This document shows, in pieces, positions 54,587 to 62,437 of a stretch of 64,000 bases of DNA. Origin of the DNA: Candidatus Kuenenia hertensis (GTDB taxonomy: Bacteria > Planctomycetota > Brocadiia > Brocadiales > Brocadiaceae). How positions within the stretch are numbered: the first letter of the stretch is position 1; each line of letters begins with the position of its first letter. A program made the translations under genes and the position numbers. Below the pieces are notes generated by a model that did no database searches, had not been told where the DNA came from, and saw only the letters and a list, made by a program, of their open reading frames with translations. Where the stretch lies: positions 62,001 to 126,000 of the forward strand of contig SOET01000001.1 in the NCBI GenBank assembly GCA_021646465.1. Reading direction: 5' to 3'.

Positions 54587-57199
54587 TCATTCATCTTCAT
54601 TCAGTTTTTTCTTTAATTCTGCAAGTTTGTTGAGGGCTTCTGCCGGTGTTATTTCCTCCAGGGCAAGTTTTTTTATCTCATCGACTACCAAATCTTCTTT
54701 TGAGGCAAAGAGTTTTCGTTGTCGGGGCTTTTTTACGTGGTCTGTTTTTAAAGGGGCAAATTTCGGTTTGCCGTTTATGTCTAATGTCGCGGCTTCCAAG
54801 TTGTTCAAAATAGTGCGTGCACGATGAATAATTTGCTTTGGAACCCCCGCAAGGCGTGCAACATGTATTCCATAGCTCTTATCTGTTCCACCGGCCACAA
54901 TTTTCCGCAAGAAGATTATTTCTTCACCCCACTCTTTCACCGCGATATTAAAGTTTTTAATGCCGGGGAAGAGTAGTGATAATTCCGTTAATTCATGATA
55001 ATGAGTAGCAAACAAAGTTCGCGCCCTGATGTTCTGGTAAATATATTCTGTAATTGCCCAGGCAATACTGATTCCGTCAAAAGTACTTGTCCCTCTTCCT
55101 ACTTCATCTAAAATGATTAAGCTGCGTTCGGTGGCATTATTCAGAATGTTTGCGGTTTCATTCATCTCCACCATGAAAGTGCTTTGTCCTTTGGAGAGTT
55201 CATCAGAGGCGCCTACACGGGCAAAAACCCTGTCGATAGCGCCGATGGTTGCATTTTTTGCAGGGATAAAACTTCCCATTTGCGCCATAATAACGAGAAG
55301 CGCGGTTTGTCGGATATACGTACTTTTCCCCGCCATATTTGGTCCTGTTATGACCATAGTCTTATCATGAACACCATCCAGATGTATATCGTTGGGTACG
55401 AACCGTTCTCTTTCAAGTTCCATGCTAAGCACGGGATGGCAACCGTCATTTATTTTTAATTCAAGCCCATCGGTAATTTCCGGCAATATATATCTGTTTT
55501 CTCCCGCGAGTTTTGCCAAGGTTGTCAGGACATCGATTTGTGCAATTGCTTCTGAAATATCCTGGAGTTTCCTGGTAAAAGTGGAAGCCTTATCCCGTAA
55601 TTGAATAAAAAGGTCGTATTCCAGGTCTTTTGCCCGCTCTTCCGCAGTAAGTACTTTTGCTTCATAATCTTTGAGTTCCGGCGTGATGTAACGTTCGGCA
55701 TTTTTTAAGGTTTGTTTTCTGATATAGGCAGGAGGGATATTATCTTTGTGAGTATTGGTAATTTCAATATAATATCCAAAAACTTTATTGTATCCGACTT
55801 TAAGGGAATTAATATTTGTCTTGGCAATTTCTTCCGCCTGAAAGTTTGCAATCCATTGTTTTCCATTTTTACTTATATAGCGAAGTTCATCAAGCGTTGC
55901 ATCGTACCCTTCTTTAATAAGACCGCCATCTTTTACCGAATGCGGGGGGTCTGGCACGATTGCCGTGCCAATCAATGTTCTTAATTCATCAAGAGGGTCG
56001 ATTTGTTTTTCTCTATCTGAAATAATAGTACTGATGAAGAAAGCCAATTTTTCTTTAATATCCGGCAACTTTGAGAGAGATTGCAGCAGCGAGATAAGAT
56101 CACGTGCATTTGCGCGTCCGCAACTTACCTTTGCCGCAATTCTTTCAATATCATAAATATCCTGTAAAATAGTGATGATTTCTCTTCGCAATTCGGATTT
56201 TTCCGTTAATTCTTTTACGCCGAGCTGGCGATATTTTATTTCATCAGAATTTTTTAAAGGACTTATGATCCAATCCTTCAGTAATCTTGCGCCCATGGGA
56301 GTTTTTGTCTGATCAAGTACCCCAAGAAGCGATCCTTCACGACTTTTGTTGCGAATGGTCTGTATAAGTTCCAGGCTTTGTTGTGTTGCCCTGTCCATAA
56401 CCACCCGATTAGTTGTTTCGTACTTTTGTATTTTGGTAATGTGTTTGAGCGACGTTTTTTGAGTCTCTTTCAGATAGAACAGTATTGCGCCTGCGGCGCC
56501 CAGGGCATGTCCTGCATCCTGACATCCGAATCCTTCCAGGGAATTTGTGCCAAAGTGTTCCAGTAATGTTTGGTATCCGGTGCTTTCAGAAAATTCCCAA
56601 TCTGGCCTCGGAGTGATCATGGTATTGCATTCAATTTTTATTTTTTTCGTGAAAGTGGTATTATTTTCCGCAATATCTCCGGGTATTAATATTTCTGATG
56701 GGTTTAGCCGGGCAAACTCGTCAAAAAGCCTTTCATTATTGATAGTTTCTATCTCGAATTTTCCGGTAGACAAATCTATCCACGACAAACCAAAACCATC
56801 CTTATTCTTCACTACGGCTAACAAATAATTATTGTTTTTATCTTCGAGCAGCGCATCTTCAGTGACAGTTCCCGGAGTAATAATTCTGATAACACCGCGA
56901 TCAACAATTCCTTTTGCCTCTCTGGGGTCCTGAAGTTGTTCGCATATTGCGACTTTATGGCCTGCCTTTATTAATTTTCTGGTATACGATTCTGCGGCAT
57001 GATGAGGTATACCTGCCATTGGGACTGCATTTTGCCCCTTGGAACGGGAAGTAAGGGTAATTCCCAATACCTTTGAAGCAATTTTGGCGTCTTCAAAAAA
57101 TAATTCATAAAAATCGCCCATACGGAAGAAGAGCAACGCGTCTTTGTGGTCCTTTTTGATCTCATTGTATTGGCGTATCATAGGTGTTTCCGTGATCAT
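54587..57199 (-). CDS. mutS: DNA mismatch repair protein MutS
   Basis: 870 residues, normal length. The N-terminal mismatch-binding domain has the Phe-x-Glu clamp in LLFFRMGDFYELFFEDA. The connector, lever and clamp domains follow. The ATPase has Walker A TGPNMAGKSTYIRQ (about 618), STFMVEMNETANIL, Walker B LIILDEVGRGTSTFDGISIA and the ATHYHELTEL switch. It recognises mismatches and recruits MutL (not here). Three bases separate it from the downstream DUF123 gene start, but that gene lies upstream in transcription. Confidence 0.97.
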   Translation of the reverse strand: MITETPMIRQYNEIKKDHKDALLFFRMGDFYELFFEDAKIASKVLGITLTSRSKGQNAVPMAGIPHHAAESYTRKLIKAGHKVAICEQLQDPREAKGIVDRGVIRIITPGTVTEDALLEDKNNNYLLAVVKNKDGFGLSWIDLSTGKFEIETINNERLFDEFARLNPSEILIPGDIAENNTTFTKKIKIECNTMITPRPDWEFSESTGYQTLLEHFGTNSLEGFGCQDAGHALGAAGAILFYLKETQKTSLKHITKIQKYETTNRVVMDRATQQSLELIQTIRNKSREGSLLGVLDQTKTPMGARLLKDWIISPLKNSDEIKYRQLGVKELTEKSELRREIITILQDIYDIERIAAKVSCGRANARDLISLLQSLSKLPDIKEKLAFFISTIISDREKQIDPLDELRTLIGTAIVPDPPHSVKDGGLIKEGYDATLDELRYISKNGKQWIANFQAEEIAKTNINSLKVGYNKVFGYYIEITNTHKDNIPPAYIRKQTLKNAERYITPELKDYEAKVLTAEERAKDLEYDLFIQLRDKASTFTRKLQDISEAIAQIDVLTTLAKLAGENRYILPEITDGLELKINDGCHPVLSMELERERFVPNDIHLDGVHDKTMVITGPNMAGKSTYIRQTALLVIMAQMGSFIPAKNATIGAIDRVFARVGASDELSKGQSTFMVEMNETANILNNATERSLIILDEVGRGTSTFDGISIAWAITEYIYQNIRARTLFATHYHELTELSLLFPGIKNFNIAVKEWGEEIIFLRKIVAGGTDKSYGIHVARLAGVPKQIIHRARTILNNLEAATLDINGKPKFAPLKTDHVKKPRQRKLFASKEDLVVDEIKKLALEEITPAEALNKLAELKKKLNEDE

Positions 57200-57202
57200 T
57201 CG

Positions 57203-57643
57203 TTATACCTCATAACATTTGCACTCCGGCGAAGCAAATTTGCCTTTAAGGGAAAATATTGCACTGCCAGGGTTTTTTTTGAAAAAATAAAGATGGGAAA
57301 TGCATGAACAATCTGATGAACCGAAGCCTTTCACAGGCATTATTGCCTCTTGTAAAGCGCCAATCTTACGCCCCAGGACGCATTCAAGATTTTTTCCCCC
57401 CGTGTAGGAATAAATAGTTATAATTTGTCCATGATGCAGCAGATAGTCAATGTGCCAGCGTGATTTTTTTATTTGGCGCAAATGTCTTTCAATTCTAAGG
57501 TTCAGGTTGTTTTGTGCACTTCCGGCATAAACGTAATAACCTATGGGAAAATGAAATGTCCCTAATTTGCCAATTTGTATTTTCTGTGCTTTTAAAAGTG
57601 TAATTACGAGACAATAAATCCCTTTGTTAAAAGAAAAACTCAT
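57203..57643 (-). CDS. DUF123/GIY-YIG-like (Uri-type) nuclease
   Basis: 146 residues. The pattern GIYCLVITLLKAQKIQIGKL, PIGYYVYAGSAQNNLNLRIE, RHLRQIKKSRWHIDYLL and GFGSSDCSCISHLYFF matches DUF123, a GIY-YIG-related domain sometimes fused to endonuclease III. The GYYVYAGSA segment takes the place of GIY-YIG. A DNA-repair nuclease role fits its position directly before mutS in the same transcript, but it is inferred. Confidence 0.82.
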   Translation of the reverse strand: MSFSFNKGIYCLVITLLKAQKIQIGKLGTFHFPIGYYVYAGSAQNNLNLRIERHLRQIKKSRWHIDYLLHHGQIITIYSYTGGKNLECVLGRKIGALQEAIMPVKGFGSSDCSCISHLYFFKKNPGSAIFSLKGKFASPECKCYEV

Positions 57644-57782
57644 TTTTTATTCTGCCATGGATAATGCACCCTTCGACTCCCTACCTGTCCGGTAGACGGG
57701 CGCTTAGGGTGATAGTTAACCGCTCAAACTGTTTTTAATGACCATGCTAATTTGACGTTTAAGGAATTTCAATCTTCCGGCT

Positions 57783-57894
57783 CGTTCCCAAATTTCATTT
57801 GGGAACGTAATGGTCGAGAAACTCTGTTTCGAATGATACGCACGAAACAGAGTTTCGTTTGATATCGTGTTCCCAAACAGAGTTTGGGAACACG
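57783..57894. repeat. Compound hairpin array (TTCCCAAA/TTTGGGAA type)
   Basis: GTTCCCAAATTTCATTTGGG, then GAAACTCTGTTTC and ACGAAACAGAGTTTCGT, then CGTGTTCCCAAACAGAGTTT and its mirror. It is the same three-hairpin order as inside the MITE-like elements but without their terminal repeats. The rest of 57644-58148 is non-coding. Confidence 0.75.
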
Positions 57895-57960
57895 TAGTCG
57901 GAAAGTTGTTGCCAAAGGTAGCCTAATTGGGAGCATTCCCAAATTTTTGCAAAATCCCCC

Positions 57961-57991
57961 CGTGGGTTCAGGTCTGTGACCTGAACCCACG
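57961..57991. repeat. Perfect 14-bp palindrome with TGT loop
   Basis: CGTGGGTTCAGGTC, TGT, GACCTGAACCCACG. It is a very stable hairpin in the intergenic region downstream of nothing obvious: both flanking genes are on the minus strand, so it could terminate the DHH phosphoesterase upstream only if transcription continued far past its stop. Probably a repeat element. Confidence 0.6.
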
Positions 57992-58148
57992 TTTCATACG
58001 TGGCAATTTAGCCATGAAATGTATATACCGCTATTCATCAAATAAACTATTGGGTTCAAATTACAAATCTGAACCAGCAAGGAGTTCCCCGAATAGTATA
58101 AAGAAATATGTTGCAAATGGGAAGTCAGTATTTTGACAGAGGGGGGGG

Positions 58149-59102
58149 TTATTGAAAATAGCCCAGAATGAGATTTTTGAGAACTCCGTATTGAAGTTTA
58201 TTGATTAATTCTTCAAATACCTTTTCGGCCTTTTCATTGGGAATCTGGCATGTACCGGCGTTTGCATGTCCGCCGCCGCCATACAAAGACATTATTTTCC
58301 CGATATTTGCTTTATACGACCGATCGATAATAGACTTACCCGCCACAAAAATAGTTTTGTTTTGAACGGTATCCGACAGGAGTTGCAGCGATACATTACA
58401 CTCCGGATACAATGCATATACAATAAATCTGTTTCCGGGATAAATTACTTCTTCATATCTAAAGTCAATTATCACCAAATTATGGTATACAGAGGCGCAT
58501 CGTAAAACCTGTGCTTTGTATTGATCGATAACAGAAAAATAGGAATCAATCCTTTCCTCTATTTCAGGCAAACTGAGTATTTCCAATATGGGGTGATCTA
58601 TGCAGTAGTCAACTAATTTAAGCATTAACTGATAATGAGTGGAATGGAATTTTCCGAATTTTTCAAGGCCGGTTCTTTGGTCAATTATGTAATTTAAAAG
58701 ATCCCAGCCCGAGGGATAAAGAATTTCATACGTCGTGAAATTGGCAGTGTATCCTTTATCCACGGCAGTTAATAACTCATCGCTGATGTTGGGAAAAGTC
58801 CTTTTCCCTTCAAAATAATTATATACCACTTTCGTGGAGGAAGGAACATTGGTATCGATAATAAAATTATCTTTTTTACCTTTTATGTTTTTTAAACTAC
58901 CGGGATAATTGTCAAATACCAAATGGGCTTTTTCTCTGTAGGGCAATCCAGCCATGATATCGTGGCTGGTAATTTGTATTTTCCCGGTTTCAATTTCTTT
59001 CGGATGGGTAAAGAGAATGTTTTCTAATACATCCAGTGATTTAAAAAGAATCGCACATCCCAAACCATCGAAATCTCCTTTTGTAACTAATTGATATTTC
59101 AC
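58149..59102 (-). CDS. DHH-family phosphoesterase-like protein
   Basis: 317 residues. The start has TKGDFDGLGCAILF in place of the DHH N-terminal motif, then AHLVFDNYPG, and the C-terminal DHHA1-like motif LYGGGGHANAGTCQIP. The family cleaves phosphodiesters or polyphosphate with manganese. The exact DHH triplet is not seen (the region around VFDNYPG replaces it), so activity is uncertain. G8 lies just after the stop codon (58141-58148). Confidence 0.78.
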   Translation of the reverse strand: MKYQLVTKGDFDGLGCAILFKSLDVLENILFTHPKEIETGKIQITSHDIMAGLPYREKAHLVFDNYPGSLKNIKGKKDNFIIDTNVPSSTKVVYNYFEGKRTFPNISDELLTAVDKGYTANFTTYEILYPSGWDLLNYIIDQRTGLEKFGKFHSTHYQLMLKLVDYCIDHPILEILSLPEIEERIDSYFSVIDQYKAQVLRCASVYHNLVIIDFRYEEVIYPGNRFIVYALYPECNVSLQLLSDTVQNKTIFVAGKSIIDRSYKANIGKIMSLYGGGGHANAGTCQIPNEKAEKVFEELINKLQYGVLKNLILGYFQ

Positions 59103-59188
59103 GGCATGCAGACTACTCTCAAATCATTCAATGTTTAAATAAAACGGCGGGAGGCGGAAGTTTTGAACTTTTAAACGCCTTTATTATC

Positions 59189-60736
59189 TCAATAATAATC
59201 AGTTTTACCATTATGTGGCGGCATCATCTCTTTCATTATATGGCCCAGCGTTTTGGCCTCAGGAATATGCGCAGAATAAAAAACAGGATTATAATTATGA
59301 GATTTCCACTCAACATTTACACAATCGTTTAACTGGTCAAATATGATATTGGCATAATCTGCAGAAGGGTTATAAAAAAAGCTGATTTGCGACAATTCTA
59401 TGCCCTCTTTTAATAGTTGATCTATTATTGTTTCCAAACTTTTCGTGTGGGTGGCGACAATTACACAGTGAAGATTATTTAACTGGTAAGGATACAAATC
59501 GTAGCGCCGTATTTTTTGCAATATTTTCCGGAGATAACTTGTTTTTCGATTGCCTAAAAGATACTGAGTGAGAGGATTTTTGTGATAAATTTCATCTACA
59601 GGGCTGATATGCGCAAGATAACCAAAGCTTCTGGGATAAGAAAAAATGACCGTAGTACATGGTCCGACTCCTTTTGTCTCTAATATTTCCCCCGACTTCG
59701 TCATGGCATATTCGTTAATATCCACTCTTTTACTCTTTTGGTTTGATAATGGTTTCCTGCCCTGAACAGAATTCATGGTATTTATGCCTGGCAGGTGATC
59801 TACAATTTTTGACAGAAAGTATTTTTCATACTCCTTATAAATCTTTGAAACAACCTCGTCCTCGTCGATTTCAACAATAATGATCCAGGATTGACCAAAC
59901 ACCTCGAATTGCTCAAAGGTGCTTAATACATTTATACCCCTGTAATCCTTTATAATCTTGTCCCCCGTTTTTTGCCGGAGCGCAAGTTTAACCGCTTCAG
60001 TATCTACTTTACGTTTCAAAATAGTGCTATCTTCTATAAATCTTGAATCCGTCAGCATTAACTTGTTTTCATTTACAAGATATACTTCTCCGGTCCTTCC
60101 AAGATTTTCATGGTCAGATAAAATAGCATTGATTTTGTTTATAGGAAATTGCAAAACAAACCAACCAACAAAATCCTTCTCTTCATATACAGGCACAACA
60201 AAAAAAGCGGCGGGTTCATCTGAAGGGGGATAAAATTCATAGCTCACAAATTCTCTTTCAGGCACTTCCTTGAGATGTCTCGCAAGGGAAGTATCGGAAT
60301 ATCTTCCCGTAAAAAGATTTGTGTGGTAATCATCTTCCTGTTTTATACTATGAAAAATAAAACCTTTGCTATCTACAAAAAGAATATCATAGAAGTCCTT
60401 ATATATCGTAACAAAATTCACATCCGCCTCATACTCTTTCTTTTGGATACTTAATACATCATCAATTCCTGAAGCGGCAACCTGATAGTATTTCTTTATC
60501 AGGTAAAAACAATCAAGCATGCTTTTATCCGAAGCGATGCCCTTCGCTATATTTTTTATTTCAGCAAAATATGTAATTATTCGCTCTTTTTTGGCGGCTC
60601 TTATCTCCCTCAAAAACTGAAAATCACGTCCTATAAGGTTATCACCTGGTATTCTTTTACATCCTGTATTAACTAAGAGAAAAATGAATAACACAATCAA
60701 TCCAGCATGATTTCTGTATTTCCAAAAAGCATTCAT
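59189..60736 (-). CDS. Lipoprotein with dCache sensor and CheD-like domain
   Basis: 515 residues. The signal segment ends LLVNTGCKRIPG, giving a likely lipid-modified Cys26. Residues about 40-295 form a double Cache domain (FYDILFVDSKGFIFHS, VGWFVLQFPINKINAIL, NLGRTGEVYLVNENKLMLTD). Residues about 340-500 resemble the deamidase CheD: MTKSGEILETKGVGPC (catalytic-type Cys360), then SYPRSFGYLAHISP (His376, 16 residues later). CheD proteins normally deamidate chemoreceptors in the cytoplasm; fusion to an exported Cache sensor is unusual. No kinase or methyl-accepting domain is present. Confidence 0.75.
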   Translation of the reverse strand: MNAFWKYRNHAGLIVLFIFLLVNTGCKRIPGDNLIGRDFQFLREIRAAKKERIITYFAEIKNIAKGIASDKSMLDCFYLIKKYYQVAASGIDDVLSIQKKEYEADVNFVTIYKDFYDILFVDSKGFIFHSIKQEDDYHTNLFTGRYSDTSLARHLKEVPEREFVSYEFYPPSDEPAAFFVVPVYEEKDFVGWFVLQFPINKINAILSDHENLGRTGEVYLVNENKLMLTDSRFIEDSTILKRKVDTEAVKLALRQKTGDKIIKDYRGINVLSTFEQFEVFGQSWIIIVEIDEDEVVSKIYKEYEKYFLSKIVDHLPGINTMNSVQGRKPLSNQKSKRVDINEYAMTKSGEILETKGVGPCTTVIFSYPRSFGYLAHISPVDEIYHKNPLTQYLLGNRKTSYLRKILQKIRRYDLYPYQLNNLHCVIVATHTKSLETIIDQLLKEGIELSQISFFYNPSADYANIIFDQLNDCVNVEWKSHNYNPVFYSAHIPEAKTLGHIMKEMMPPHNGKTDYY

Positions 60737-60804
60737 TCTATTACTCTTAAATATTTATTGAAATATATTTCACCTGATACTATTAACAACAAGAAATCGT
60801 ACTA

Positions 60805-62430
60805 TCATTTTTCAGTTATCTCCGAATCTTGGCCATAGAACCTTGTAACCATCTTTAACCTTCTCATTTCTTCTGCCGCGCGTTCCTTATCTCCTAGCTT
60901 TGTGTATAGCTCAATAAGGTTGGTGTGCACAATAGGATTAAAGGGATTCACCCGATTTGCCTGTGAAAGGAAATCTATTGCCGTTTGATATTCTCCTTTT
61001 CTTTGGTACAACTCACCCAGGGAAATATACGTGGTAGTGTATTCGGGATAATATTCAAGAGCGGCCTTTAATACCTCTTCCGCCTTTGCATACTGCGTAT
61101 CCCTGATATAGGCGGTTGCCAGCTTATTCTGAATCTGAGGGGAGATATTTTCCGCCCTCTTAAACGCTTTTTCATATTCTATAATAGCTGCGCTATACAG
61201 CCCTTCGCGCCGTAAAAGGTCTCCCAGCATCGCAAATTTTCTTGCTTCTTTTACCTCTATTTCGGCAACGCTTTCAAGATCGTCCACAATCGCGGAAGTT
61301 TCCTTTAATTTCGTCGGAAGTATTTTGATGCCGTGAACTCTTCTCAGTTTTTTTTCTTTCAGGTATTGCAGCCAGTTCTTTTCGAACATATCAAACGGGA
61401 TCCCGATAACAGACGATATTGCGTCTTTCGCGTCTAAACCTCTTTTTATTTCATCGAGTATTGCGGTAATCAGGACATAACCGCCCTGAAGAAACAAATA
61501 ATCAACTGCCGTGAATACTTCTGCGAAGGCAAGGGCAGTATCTTCTCTTTTTTCTAACTTGGCCAAAGAGGGATGCATTTGCTCGAATGTGATAAAGTAG
61601 TCCTTCTCTACCGCCTCCGCCAGAAGACTTTCGAGCGAAACGGGCAATGCCGGGGTATCATCACCCAACCATCGTCTTTCCTCATATTTGGCAATACCTT
61701 CATGAAGCCAAACCGGTACACGGTTATAGGTCTTTTTCATTATCACATAATGTACATATTCATGAGTAAGGGTATCGAGCCATTCATATCCACGCGGCTG
61801 CAATCTCGGACTCGTAATGATTACCCGGTTAAATAAACAAATTGCGACAGTACCGGAAGTTTCAATTTCTTCCTGCTTCAAAGTGGAAATGGTGCAAAAA
61901 CTTTCGGCGTCCGGATATACTTCTACGAGTATTTTGTCTTGGGGGAAATAGTCCAGATCACTTCCAATTGCATGATAAGCACTTTCAAGCGTATCAAGGG
62001 CGTATTCAGCTAAAATTGCGTCTTTTTCTTCCAAAAACCGAAAAAGAAAATGTTCGGATTCGATTTCTTTAAACTTGCCAGCGGTCTGGTATATTGTTTG
62101 TACAAAATGATAAAATTCTTCCCCTTCCGGTATGATTTCAGGGGCTTTTTGAGTTTTTTTCAAAAAATTCAGAGATTCCTCATACCTTCCCTCATAAAAA
62201 CGTACTTTCCCGACGAAAAAACACACATGAGGGTCATCCGGGGCTAATAAAAGCACTTTTTCTGCTGCCTTTTTCGCCTCTTCAATCTGCCATGCATTCA
62301 AACATTCCTCGCCATAAACGATTTCACCCAGAATGTCAAAAAACTCATTCGTCCGGGCATTCGCAATACTTCCCCTGAAGATAAGGAACACAAATACTAT
62401 CGATATAATTATTGTTGATTTTCTTTTCAT
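60805..62430 (-). CDS. Exported TPR protein with gluzincin (peptidase-MA-like) domain
   Basis: 541 residues with a signal peptide ending SIANA-RT. TPR-like repeats lie at about 40-110. The metallopeptidase domain (about 125-330) has LTHEYVHYVI (HExxH) and the third ligand region PVWLHEGIAKYEERRW. C-terminal TPRs follow (GLYSAAIIEYEKAF, YTTTYISLGELYQRKGEYQT). Peptidase MA proteins are secreted or envelope proteases of unknown substrate. It follows the DUF4175-type gene by seven bases. Confidence 0.85.
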   Translation of the reverse strand: MKRKSTIIISIVFVFLIFRGSIANARTNEFFDILGEIVYGEECLNAWQIEEAKKAAEKVLLLAPDDPHVCFFVGKVRFYEGRYEESLNFLKKTQKAPEIIPEGEEFYHFVQTIYQTAGKFKEIESEHFLFRFLEEKDAILAEYALDTLESAYHAIGSDLDYFPQDKILVEVYPDAESFCTISTLKQEEIETSGTVAICLFNRVIITSPRLQPRGYEWLDTLTHEYVHYVIMKKTYNRVPVWLHEGIAKYEERRWLGDDTPALPVSLESLLAEAVEKDYFITFEQMHPSLAKLEKREDTALAFAEVFTAVDYLFLQGGYVLITAILDEIKRGLDAKDAISSVIGIPFDMFEKNWLQYLKEKKLRRVHGIKILPTKLKETSAIVDDLESVAEIEVKEARKFAMLGDLLRREGLYSAAIIEYEKAFKRAENISPQIQNKLATAYIRDTQYAKAEEVLKAALEYYPEYTTTYISLGELYQRKGEYQTAIDFLSQANRVNPFNPIVHTNLIELYTKLGDKERAAEEMRRLKMVTRFYGQDSEITEK

Positions 62431-62437
62431 TATGATA

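Noticed and set aside
57769-57990. 73-codon minus-strand frame
   Set aside because: Consists of the TTCCCAAA hairpin array and the 14-bp palindrome.
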